A stretch of 11,818 nucleotides of DNA, from assembly GCA_900550415.1 (NCBI GenBank), contig URSO01000064.1, forward strand, positions 1-11,818, given 5' to 3'. This DNA comes from an uncultured Collinsella sp. (GTDB lineage Bacteria > Actinomycetota > Coriobacteriia > Coriobacteriales > Coriobacteriaceae). The position numbers and the translations under genes are program-made. Below, one piece after another: positions 1 to 6,051 of this stretch. Each line of letters begins with the position of its first letter. Position 1 is the stretch's first letter. The notes beneath the pieces are model-generated. The model was not told the origin of the DNA and searched no databases. It saw only the letters and a program-made list of their open reading frames with translations.

Positions 1-57
1 GACCATCCCAAGACCCAGCGCGCCCGCGACTTCCTGGATTCCATCAAGGGCCACTAG
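1..57 (+). CDS. C-terminal end of probable amino-acid ABC transporter ATP-binding protein (partial)
   Basis: Frame 1 is open from the window edge and reads DHPKTQRARDFLDSIKGH followed by TAG. Polar amino-acid ABC ATPases of the GlnQ/HisP type typically end with a pattern like 'NPxHxRTxxFL', so the H-P-(x)n-R-x-FL arrangement fits that family. No Walker or signature motif lies inside the window, so the assignment rests only on this short tail. The protein would couple ATP hydrolysis to uptake of an amino acid at the inner face of the membrane. The next gene, an amidotransferase-like hydrolase on the same strand, starts about 100 bp downstream and could share a nitrogen-metabolism role. Any gene ending in a similar short basic tail is an alternative. 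Confidence 0.45.
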   Translation, partial: DHPKTQRARDFLDSIKGH

Positions 58-79
58 CTTTTGCGCCCGCTTGAGGCTT

Positions 80-111
80 GGCCCGCGCGAGCGCCTGTCG
101 CGGTCCGGGCC
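80..111 (+). other. GC-rich stem-loop between the ABC ATPase end and the C26 gene
   Basis: Outer arms GGCCCG (80-85) and CGGGCC (106-111) enclose inner arms CGCGA (86-90) and TCGCG (98-102), with a 3-nt bulge on the right side. No T-run follows directly; the downstream sequence is only moderately T-rich. It could be a weak or factor-assisted terminator of the transporter operon, or a leader hairpin for the next gene. Confidence 0.35.
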
Positions 112-158
112 GCACAAATCCATTGTTTGCTTTCTACTTGCATGGAGGTACTCCCAGC

Positions 159-974
159 ATGACTACTTTTGCGCCAACTATGACTACCGCGTCCAGCGCG
201 AACGGCGCGCCCGGTGCGGCCGACGCGCCCTCCAAGCGCCCCGTGATCCTGGTCGCCCCGCGCTGGCAGGAGATGGAGCGCACACTGGAGGTTCCCGAGC
301 AGCTTGCCCCGGAAGAGGCCATGGCGTGCGTCTTTGCCGACGCTATCCTGGCCGCCGGCGGCCTGCCGCTGATGATGCCGCTTACCGATGACGACGACGT
401 GCTGGAGACCATGCTCGCCATGTGCGACGGCGTCGCCGTTCCCGGTGGCCAGGACGTGAACCCGGCACTTTGGGGCGATGAATCCCCGTATGATGAGTCG
501 CTGCTGTGCGGCGTTCGCGATGCGTTCGAGCTCAAGCTGGTGCGCCGCGTGCTAGAACTTGACAAGCCGCTTTTTGCCACTTGCCGCGGCATGCAGCTGC
601 TCAACGTGGCCCTGGGCGGCAGCCTGTGCATGGACGTGCCCGGCATCGCCCCGCTTGAGGGCACGGGTCTGTGGCGCCACGCCATGGTGCTGACCGATCC
701 CGCGCACCCCGTGGACGTTGAGGACGGCACGCTTCTGGCCCGCTGCATCGGTGGCGCCGGGCAGATCCAGGCCAACTCGAGCCATCACTGCTGCGTGGAC
801 AAGATGGGGGAGGGCGTCCGTCTGGTCGCCCGCGCCACCGATGGCATCCCCGAGGCGATCGAGGTGCCGTCCGCCCGCTTCTGCCTGGGCGTGCAGTGGC
901 ACCCCGAGTACACCTGGCAGCGCATTGCCACGGACTTCGCCATTTGGCGGGCGTTTGTGGAGGCGTGCGGGTAG
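159..974 (+). CDS. Gamma-glutamyl-gamma-aminobutyrate hydrolase family protein (peptidase C26, class I glutamine amidotransferase-like)
   Basis: This 271-residue protein has the PuuD-type fold pattern. PGGQDVNPALWG is the oxyanion-loop region and CRGMQLLNVALGGSL is the nucleophile elbow, with Cys142 as the likely nucleophile. VQWHPEY supplies the other catalytic residues (about His248 and Glu250). The family cleaves gamma-glutamyl amides, such as gamma-Glu-GABA in polyamine breakdown, in the cytoplasm. The start at 159 is preferred over the in-frame ATG at 78 because GGAGGT lies at 144-149, ten bases before it, and the upstream extension overlaps a GC-rich hairpin. The first 25 or so residues are Ala/Thr/Ser-rich and precede the core beginning at RPVILVAPRW. 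It follows a probable amino-acid transporter ATPase, hinting at use of imported gamma-glutamyl compounds; the true substrate is unknown. It ends before a bidirectional terminator facing pta. Confidence 0.88.
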   Translation: MTTFAPTMTTASSANGAPGAADAPSKRPVILVAPRWQEMERTLEVPEQLAPEEAMACVFADAILAAGGLPLMMPLTDDDDVLETMLAMCDGVAVPGGQDVNPALWGDESPYDESLLCGVRDAFELKLVRRVLELDKPLFATCRGMQLLNVALGGSLCMDVPGIAPLEGTGLWRHAMVLTDPAHPVDVEDGTLLARCIGGAGQIQANSSHHCCVDKMGEGVRLVARATDGIPEAIEVPSARFCLGVQWHPEYTWQRIATDFAIWRAFVEACG

Positions 975-1074
975 GGGTGCGTGCCGGTAGGGACGCGTTG
1001 GCGGTTGCGGCAGCGTCGGCGCTGCGATGGGGATGCATCGCGCGGCTCGTCCTCGTCCAGAGACGCATAGGTAG

Positions 1075-1104
1075 ATGCATGCGCGAACCCGTGGGGGCAT
1101 GCAT
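1075..1104. repeat. Small inverted repeat of ATGCATGC
   Basis: ATGCATGC (1075-1082) and GCATGCAT (1097-1104) are perfect inverted copies separated by 14 bases, just before the terminator between the convergent C26 and pta genes. Each arm is itself nearly palindromic. No function can be assigned; it may only add to the terminator structure. The rest of 975-1105 shows no gene. Confidence 0.4.
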
Positions 1105-1105
1105 G

Positions 1106-1147
1106 AAAAAAACGGAGGCCCCGTCTATGAGGGGGACCTCCGTTTTT
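1106..1147. terminator. Bidirectional intrinsic terminator between C26 gene and pta
   Basis: A run of seven A (1106-1112) is followed by CGGAGG, CCCC, an 8-base loop, GGGG(GA), CCTCCG and five T (1143-1147). The hairpin therefore has a U-tract on either strand and can end transcription from both convergent genes. Confidence 0.85.
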
Positions 1148-1214
1148 GGTAGCTATCGAGCGTGGTTTCCGCGAAGCTGGTCGCGCTCTAGACGCGATCG
1201 CGCGGGCGGATGCG

Positions 1215-2195
1215 CTAGTTGGCCATCTGAGCCTGGACGGCGGTGATGGCCACGACACCCACGATGTCGTCGGCAGAGCAGCCGCGCGACAGGTCGTTGA
1301 CCGGCTTGGCGATGCCCTGCAGAATGGGGCCGTAAGCGTCGGCGCCGGCGAAGCGCTGGACCAGCTTGTAGCCGATGTTGCCGGCCTCGAGGTCGGGGAA
1401 CACGAGCACGTTGGCCTTACCGGCGACGGAGGAGCCGGGAGCCTTGAGCTGGGCGACGGTGGGGACGATAGCAGCATCGAGCTGCAGGTCGCCGTCGATG
1501 GCGAGCTCGGGTGCCTTCTCCTTGCAGAACTTCACGGCCTCCTGGACCTTCTTGGCGACCTCGCCACCGGCGGAGCCCATGGTGGAGTAGGAGAGCATGG
1601 CCACGTGCGGCTCAACATTGCCCATAAAGGTGGACCAGGAGTGGGCCGAGGCGATGGCGATCTCGGAGAGCTCGTCAGAGGACGGGTTGATGTTGAGGCC
1701 GCAGTCGGCGAAGATCAGCGTACCGTCGGTGCCGAATTGCGGGGTGTCGGTGCACATCACGAAGAAGGCCGAGACCAGCTTGGTGCCCGGGGCAGTCTTG
1801 AGGATCTGCAGCGCGGGGCGCAGGGTGTCGGCGGTGGAGTGGCAGGCACCGGAGACCAGGCCGTCGGCATCGCCCATCTTGACCATCATGGTGCCAAAGT
1901 AGGTGGCGTCCATCACCTGGGCACGAGCCTGCTCGATGGTGACGCCCTTCTTGGCGCGGAGCTCGGCAAACTTCTGCGCGTACTCCTCGTGCTTCTCGGC
2001 GTTGCGCGGGTCGATGACGGTGGCGCCGGGAACATCGATCTCGTCGGGGTTGCCCAGGATGACGAGCTTTGCCAGGCCCTCCTCGATGATTTTGTTTGCC
2101 GCGACGATGGTACGCGGATCCTCGCCCTCGGGCAGGACGATCGTCTTAAGGTCGGCCTTGGCGGCAGACTTCATACGGTTCAGGAAATCGCTCAT
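1215..2195 (-). CDS. pta: Phosphate acetyltransferase
   Basis: Pta interconverts acetyl-CoA plus phosphate and acetyl phosphate plus CoA, the first step of the acetate/ATP fermentation branch, in the cytoplasm. The 326-residue length matches the short, single-domain Pta class. Recognisable family blocks are DGLVSGACHSTADTLRP (111-127), PQFGTDGTLIFADCGLNINP (152-171), STMGSAGG (204-211), DGDLQLDAAIVP (234-245) and the C-terminal GPILQGIAKPVNDLSRGCS (289-307). The start is set by AAGGAGT (2199-2205 on -) just before the ATG. No acetate kinase gene follows; the gene runs straight into the bidirectional terminator, so ackA must be elsewhere. It diverges from glf, and its leader of about 120 nt carries a perfect 10-bp hairpin. 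Phosphate butyryltransferase is a related alternative but the blocks match Pta better. Confidence 0.95.
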   Translation of the reverse strand: MSDFLNRMKSAAKADLKTIVLPEGEDPRTIVAANKIIEEGLAKLVILGNPDEIDVPGATVIDPRNAEKHEEYAQKFAELRAKKGVTIEQARAQVMDATYFGTMMVKMGDADGLVSGACHSTADTLRPALQILKTAPGTKLVSAFFVMCTDTPQFGTDGTLIFADCGLNINPSSDELSEIAIASAHSWSTFMGNVEPHVAMLSYSTMGSAGGEVAKKVQEAVKFCKEKAPELAIDGDLQLDAAIVPTVAQLKAPGSSVAGKANVLVFPDLEAGNIGYKLVQRFAGADAYGPILQGIAKPVNDLSRGCSADDIVGVVAITAVQAQMAN

Positions 2196-2247
2196 GATAC
2201 TCCTTACAAGCGTTTCGCTAAGCTCCAGGCCCTCGGCTGTACACGAA

Positions 2248-2270
2248 TAAACCCGCTGCTAGCGGGTTTA
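2248..2270 (-). promoter_or_regulatory. Perfect 10-bp hairpin in the pta leader
   Basis: TAAACCCGCT (2248-2257) and AGCGGGTTTA (2261-2270) are exact inverted copies with a 3-base loop. The hairpin lies about 50 bp upstream of the pta start, downstream of the predicted pta -10 box. No T-run follows on either strand, so it is not a standard terminator. It could be an operator or an mRNA leader element. Confidence 0.5.
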
Positions 2271-2322
2271 CCTTTCAATAATGTACGCCGCGGTGCTTGA
2301 GCTTTCCTTGTGTGGCAAGCTC

Positions 2323-2328
2323 ATTATA
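2323..2328 (-). promoter_or_regulatory. Predicted -10 box of the pta promoter
   Basis: ATTATA on + reads TATAAT on -, an exact -10 consensus, about 128 bp before the pta start codon. No good -35 hexamer is seen at 16-18 bp; the expected -35 position overlaps the -10 box of the divergent glf promoter. Confidence 0.5.
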
Positions 2329-2342
2329 GGACGCATTAGCGC

Positions 2343-2348
2343 TATAAT
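2343..2348 (+). promoter_or_regulatory. Predicted -10 box of the glf promoter
   Basis: TATAAT is an exact -10 consensus 79 bp before the glf start codon, giving a leader of roughly 70 nt. The -35 region at the usual spacing (around 2320) is a poor match, so an activator may be needed. Confidence 0.5.
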
Positions 2349-2364
2349 CGCTCTGATAAATATG

Positions 2365-2383
2365 TCTCGACGTATGTTCGAGA
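2365..2383 (+). promoter_or_regulatory. Dyad TCTCGA-N7-TCGAGA in the glf leader
   Basis: A perfect 6-bp inverted repeat lies just downstream of the predicted glf -10 box, where a repressor could block initiation. The right half (ATGTTCG) matches one half of the Gram-positive LexA box, but the left half does not, so no regulator is named. Confidence 0.3.
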
Positions 2384-2427
2384 AAAAGCCCAGTTAAAAA
2401 GCGTGTGGCTTTTGACAAGGAGTATCG

Positions 2428-3630
2428 ATGCAGATTACCTCAGGCCTGCCTGAAGGCTTTAATGCCGGTGCGTACGACATGATCGTTGTCGGCGCCGGTT
2501 ATGCCGGTGCCGTTTGCGCCCGCCGTCTTGCCGAAACTATCGGCTATCGTGTTGCCGTTTTGGAGCGTCGCGGCCACATCGCGGGTAATGCCTACGACTG
2601 CACTGACGAGGCCGGAATCCTGGTCCACGAGTACGGTCCGCACATCTATCACACTTTTAATGAGCGCGTCCATAACTTCCTGTCGCGCTTTACCAAGTGG
2701 ACGGACTACCAGCACAAGGTGCTCGCCAACATCAACGGCACCCTCATGCCCGTACCCTTTAACCATGCGAGCCTCAAGCTCGCCTTTGGCGATGAGCGCG
2801 GCGAGGAGCTGTACCAAAAGCTCGTGGAGACCTTTGGCAAGGACGTCAAGGTGCCCATTATGGAGCTGCGCAAGAAGAACGACCCGGATCTTGCCGAGGT
2901 CGCCGATTATGTCTATGAGAACGTCTTTTTGCATTACACCATGAAGCAGTGGGGCCAGACGCCCGACCAGATCGACCCCTCGATCACCGGCCGCGTTCCC
3001 GTCTTTGTGGGCGATGACGATCGCTACTTCCCGCAGGCTCCTTTCCAGGGCATGCCGCAGGACGGCTATACCGCGCTGTTCGAGCATATGCTCGATCACG
3101 ATCTGATCGACGTATTCTGTGACGTAGACGCCCGTGACCTCTTTGAAATCGACGAGACCACCGTCAAGATCGACGGCAAGGTCTATGGCGGCGAGATCGT
3201 CTACACCGGTCCGCTCGACGAGCTATTCAACCTCGACCTGGGCGCGCTGCCGTACCGCACGCTCGATATGAAGTTCGAGACGCTCGATATGGACCAGTTC
3301 CAGCCCGTGGGCACCGTCAACTACACCACGAGCGAGGACTATACGCGCATCACCGAGTTCAAGAACATGACTGGTCAGGTCCTGCCCGGCAAGACCACCA
3401 TCATGAAGGAGTACTCCAAGGCCTATACGCCCGGCTCGGGCGAGACGCCGTACTACGCTATTCTGGAGCCCGAGAACCGTGAGCTCTATGAGCGCTACCT
3501 TGAGCGCGTCCAGAACCTGACGAACTTCCACCCGGTGGGTCGTCTGGCCGAGTATCGTTACTACGATATGGACGCCGTGACCAATTCTGCCCTCGATCTT
3601 TCGGATGAGATTATCGCCTGCCATGCATAA
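2428..3630 (+). CDS. glf: UDP-galactopyranose mutase
   Basis: Glf converts UDP-galactopyranose to UDP-galactofuranose using reduced FAD, supplying the precursor for galactofuranose-containing cell-surface polysaccharide. The 400-residue protein has an N-terminal dinucleotide-binding motif GAGYAG (22-27), the early block HEYGPHIYHTFN (67-78) and MPVPFN (107-112). TMKQWGQTP (171-179) holds the Trp expected to stack on uracil. TGRVPV (187-192) and YTRITEF (305-311) carry arginines expected to contact the diphosphate, and GRLAEYRYYDMD (371-382) closes the FAD site. All are as in typical bacterial Glf. AAGGAG at 2417-2422 fixes the start. Its last 8 bp overlap the glycosyltransferase gene, implying joint translation. 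No other polysaccharide genes lie in the window. Confidence 0.96.
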   Translation: MQITSGLPEGFNAGAYDMIVVGAGYAGAVCARRLAETIGYRVAVLERRGHIAGNAYDCTDEAGILVHEYGPHIYHTFNERVHNFLSRFTKWTDYQHKVLANINGTLMPVPFNHASLKLAFGDERGEELYQKLVETFGKDVKVPIMELRKKNDPDLAEVADYVYENVFLHYTMKQWGQTPDQIDPSITGRVPVFVGDDDRYFPQAPFQGMPQDGYTALFEHMLDHDLIDVFCDVDARDLFEIDETTVKIDGKVYGGEIVYTGPLDELFNLDLGALPYRTLDMKFETLDMDQFQPVGTVNYTTSEDYTRITEFKNMTGQVLPGKTTIMKEYSKAYTPGSGETPYYAILEPENRELYERYLERVQNLTNFHPVGRLAEYRYYDMDAVTNSALDLSDEIIACHA

Positions 3631-4654
3631 AGTCATAACATTCGGTATTCCCTCATATAACGCCGCCAAGGACATGGACCATTGCATCACCTCCATCTTG
3701 GAGGGGAGCAATTACGCCACCGATATCGAGATTATCGTGGTGGACGACGGCTCCAAGGACGAGACGGCCGCCAAGGCCGACGAGTGGGAGGCCCGTTATC
3801 CTGGAATCATCCGCGCGGTGCACCAGGAGAATGGCGGCCACGGTATCGCCGTCCTCTCGGGCCTGCGTGAGGCGCATGGTACGTACTATAAGGTCGTTGA
3901 CTCGGACGACTGGCTCGACGGTGCGGCGCTTTCGACCATGCTGTCGATTCTGCGTGGCTTTGAGGAGCGCGACCAGCGCGTCGACCTGTTTATCTCGAAC
4001 TACGTGTACGAGAAGGTTTACGAGGGCACGCATACCGCTATTGGCTACAAGTTTGCCCTGCCGCGCAAAAAGATTTTCTCTTGGGACCAGATCGGACACT
4101 TCCGTCCCGATCAGAACCTGCTTATGCACAGCCTGTGCTATCGCACCGATGTGCTGCGTGAGTCCAATCTGCCTATGCCGGCACACACGTTCTACGTGGA
4201 TAATATCTACGCATACGTGCCGCTGCCGCGCTGCAAGACCATGTACTACGCCGACATCGACCTCTATCGCTACTTTATCGGTCGCGAGGGCCAGAGCGTC
4301 AATGAGGCCACGATGGTCAAGCGCCTGGGTCAGCAGTTCCGCGTAACGCGCATCATGATGGAATCGTTCCACCTGTACCAGGACGTTGAGTCCTCGCGTC
4401 TGCGTTCGTACATGATGGGCTACTTCACCATGATGATGGCGATTTGCTCGGTGCTCACCAAGCTTTCCGAGGAAGATTGTGCCGATGAGCGCCTGAAGAC
4501 GCTGTGGAAGGACCTGAAGGAGTACGACGAGCGCATGTATCGTCGCGCTCGCTACGGCGTAGTCGGATCCTTTACCAACCTGCATGGACGGGCCGGAGAC
4601 AAAACCACACTCGGCCTATACCATCTTGCCTCAAAGATCTTCAAATTCAACTAG
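3623..4654 (+). CDS. Family 2 glycosyltransferase, putative galactofuranosyltransferase
   Basis: The 343-residue protein starts directly with the GT-A fold core: TFGIPSYNAAKDMDHCITSI, then EIIVVDDGSKDET with Asp41/Asp42 for nucleotide binding. NGGHGIAVLSGL follows, and then VVDSDDWL, whose Asp93-Ser-Asp95-Asp96 form the DXD-type metal site. No membrane segments are evident, so it is cytoplasmic or peripheral. The C-terminal half (about 200-343) is not a pattern I recognise; it ends LYHLASKIFKFN. The ATG at 3623 overlaps the glf stop by 8 bp; an in-frame ATG at 3605 would add only six residues before the conserved core. Coupling to glf suggests that the donor is UDP-galactofuranose, which is inference from context. 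A relic of a related gene's 3' end lies just downstream on the opposite strand. Confidence 0.88.
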   Translation: MHKVITFGIPSYNAAKDMDHCITSILEGSNYATDIEIIVVDDGSKDETAAKADEWEARYPGIIRAVHQENGGHGIAVLSGLREAHGTYYKVVDSDDWLDGAALSTMLSILRGFEERDQRVDLFISNYVYEKVYEGTHTAIGYKFALPRKKIFSWDQIGHFRPDQNLLMHSLCYRTDVLRESNLPMPAHTFYVDNIYAYVPLPRCKTMYYADIDLYRYFIGREGQSVNEATMVKRLGQQFRVTRIMMESFHLYQDVESSRLRSYMMGYFTMMMAICSVLTKLSEEDCADERLKTLWKDLKEYDERMYRRARYGVVGSFTNLHGRAGDKTTLGLYHLASKIFKFN

Positions 4655-4686
4655 CTGCTGAGTAATTGCTGCTGATAGGTTGACTG

Positions 4687-4796
4687 GGCCCCTTGGCCTT
4701 TAGTTTGCTACTGCGAACAGTCCTGCTCGCTCGGAAAGCACATTAAGTGCTTTCCGGCTCGTGCGGAACTTGTATCAAACTAAAGGCCAAGGGGCC
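4687..4796. repeat. Hairpin element copy A (21-bp arms around a 68-nt core)
   Basis: The outer arms (4687-4707 and 4776-4796) are perfect 21-bp inverted copies. Their inner ends are GTTTG and CAAAC. Inside sits a 10-bp hairpin, CGGAAAGCAC (4732-4741), loop ATTAA, GTGCTTTCCG (4747-4756). Read on -, the core matches copy B at 4890-5014 in about 49 of 55 aligned positions. It lies between a GT2 gene on + and the GT2 relic on -. No T-run follows either arm, so a standard intrinsic terminator is not evident. Possible roles are a bidirectional transcript-end structure, a structured RNA or a REP/MITE-like mobile repeat. Confidence 0.8.
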
Positions 4797-4800
4797 TCTG

Positions 4801-4860
4801 CTATAAGTATCGATTCTGGGATTGTTTGAATTTGAAGATCTTGGACGCGTGGTACAAAGG
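4801..4860 (-). pseudogene. Relic of the 3' end of a second GT2-type glycosyltransferase gene
   Basis: Read on -, this stretch encodes PLYHASKIFKFKQSQNRYL and then TAG. The intact GT2 gene ends LYHLASKIFKFN, so nine or ten residues match with one codon missing. Seventeen bases are identical (4826-4842 against 4634-4650, inverted). Outside them the differences fall mainly at third codon positions (CAT/CAC, GCC/GCG, TCA/TCC) plus one whole-codon gap, which is the pattern of diverged coding sequence and not of a fresh inverted duplication. Similarity stops upstream of the Leu-Tyr-His codons, so only the tail survives. Its stop lies four bases from copy A, as if two convergent GT2 genes once flanked that element. 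Confidence 0.6.
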
Positions 4861-4889
4861 GGCCTGGGCTGAAAAGAATCTGGTTGGTA

Positions 4890-5014
4890 GGTTGCCCGGT
4901 GGGGTTTGGTTATGTTTGTCGCGAGTTCCGCACGAGCCGAAGAGCACTTAATGTGCTCTTCGTGCGAGCCAGGACTGTAGAGCAGCAAACACAACCAAAC
5001 CCCACCGGGCAACC
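4890..5014. repeat. Hairpin element copy B (22-bp arms around a related core)
   Basis: The outer arms (4890-4911 and 4993-5014) are perfect 22-bp inverted copies. After one mismatch they continue with T-GTTTG (4913-4918) and CAAAC-A (4986-4991), giving a stem of about 29 positions. The inner hairpin is CGAAGAGCAC (4938-4947), loop TTAAT, GTGCTCTTCG (4953-4962). Flanks AGTTCCGCACGAGCC (4924-4938) and AGGACTGT (4971-4978) are shared exactly with copy A read on -. The outer arms share no sequence with those of copy A. The right end is 12 bp from the stop of the P1 peptidase gene, so it could also mark that gene's transcript end. Confidence 0.8.
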
Positions 5015-5026
5015 GGACGAGCTAGT

Positions 5027-6028
5027 TTACTTTGCGGCGCCGGGTATGCCGTGGGAGGTTTTGGCGTTTTTGGCTCCGTTTACGATGGCGGTCTGTAGGG
5101 CCCTTACGGCGAGCATGCCCAGCAGGTCTAGGGGTACGGCGGCGCTTGTCTGAGCGTCTAGTTTGCCGCTGGCGAGGGTGTAGATGGTGTCGCCGTCGTT
5201 GGTGGTGTGCGTGGGGCGGATGGCGTGGGCATAGGCGTCTGCGGCCATCTGGGAGACCTTGGTGGCCTGGGCCTTGGTGAGCTCAACGTTGGTGACGATG
5301 CAGCTGATGGTGGTGTTGGTGCGGTCGAGCGGCATCTGCATAGAGCCGGCGGCGGCAAAGGCGGCGAGCTCCATGTCAACGATCTGGTCGCTATCTGCTG
5401 CGGCACGCATGCCGGCGACCCACTCGCCGGTGAAGGGGTCGACGACATTGCCGCAGGCGTTGACTGAGACCACGGCGCCCACCTTGACGGGGCCGAGTGC
5501 CACGGCGGCAGCGCCCAGACCGGCCTTCATGCAGGTGGCGGGGCCCATGAGCTTGCCCACGGTGGCACCGGTGCCGGCACCTACATTGCCCTGCTCGAGC
5601 GTGGTGGGGGTGTTGTCGAGCGCCTCGCGCACGGCGGAGATGCCAGCCTCAATGTCGGGGCGTACGGCGGGGTCGCCAAAGGCGAGGTCGAAGATGCAGC
5701 TGGAGCACACGATGGGCACCTGCGTGGGGCCGACGGGAAGGCCGATGCCGCGGCTCTCGAGCTCGCGGGCGACGCCGCTTGCGGCCTCCAGGCCAAAGGC
5801 CGATCCACCTGAAAGGCAGACGGCGTGGACCTTGTCCACAGTGTTTTCGGGACGCAGCAGGTCGGTCTCGCGCGATGCCGGGGCACCGCCGCGAACGTCA
5901 ACACCGCCGGTGGCGCCCTCGGTTGCCACGATTACGGTGCAACCGGTGCCGGCCTCCTCGTCCGTGTAGTTGCCAAAGCAAAAGCCATCGACATCGCAAA
6001 CGTCAATGGCCTCAAGCAGTGTATCCAT
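5027..6028 (-). CDS. P1 family peptidase (DmpA/NylC-type N-terminal nucleophile aminopeptidase or amidase)
   Basis: Proteins of this family fold as an inactive precursor and cut themselves just before a Ser or Thr, which then becomes the N-terminal nucleophile of the beta chain. Substrates include N-terminal D- or beta-residues and short amide oligomers. The 333 residues show the conserved LSGGSAFGLEAASGV (72-86), GNVGAGTGATVGK (148-160), and RTNTTISCIVTN (236-247). The last points to self-cleavage between Asn238 and Thr239, as in the NylC-like branch, followed by LTKAQATKVSQMA and IRPTHTTNDGDTIYTLA. No signal peptide is visible, so it is probably cytoplasmic. AGGAGT (6034-6039 on -) sets the start. 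It is the last gene of the leftward cluster and ends close to hairpin element B. The physiological substrate cannot be read from the sequence. Confidence 0.9.
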   Translation of the reverse strand: MDTLLEAIDVCDVDGFCFGNYTDEEAGTGCTVIVATEGATGGVDVRGGAPASRETDLLRPENTVDKVHAVCLSGGSAFGLEAASGVARELESRGIGLPVGPTQVPIVCSSCIFDLAFGDPAVRPDIEAGISAVREALDNTPTTLEQGNVGAGTGATVGKLMGPATCMKAGLGAAAVALGPVKVGAVVSVNACGNVVDPFTGEWVAGMRAAADSDQIVDMELAAFAAAGSMQMPLDRTNTTISCIVTNVELTKAQATKVSQMAADAYAHAIRPTHTTNDGDTIYTLASGKLDAQTSAAVPLDLLGMLAVRALQTAIVNGAKNAKTSHGIPGAAK

Positions 6029-6051
6029 GTTTTACTCCTATCGGTTTTCCG

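Noticed and set aside
78..158. Upstream start for the C26 gene
   Set aside because: The added 27 residues overlap a GC hairpin and lack a ribosome site, while GGAGGT directly precedes the ATG at 159.
1033..1105. Repeated ATGCAT words as a possible regulator array
   Set aside because: The motif is short and self-complementary, spacing is irregular, and it lies between the 3' ends of convergent genes.
1146..2300. Long open frame of 384 codons on + opposite pta
   Set aside because: It is the antisense shadow of pta in high-GC sequence; its Gly/Val/Asp-rich product matches no family, while the - strand gives a full Pta.
2412..2417. TTGACA before glf as a -35 box
   Set aside because: It overlaps the ribosome binding site only 11 bp before the start codon, leaving no room for a -10 upstream of the gene.
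4743..5012. 89-codon open frame on - across the hairpin elements
   Set aside because: It crosses both inverted elements and the GT2 relic in a different frame from the relic, and has no ribosome binding site or family sequence.
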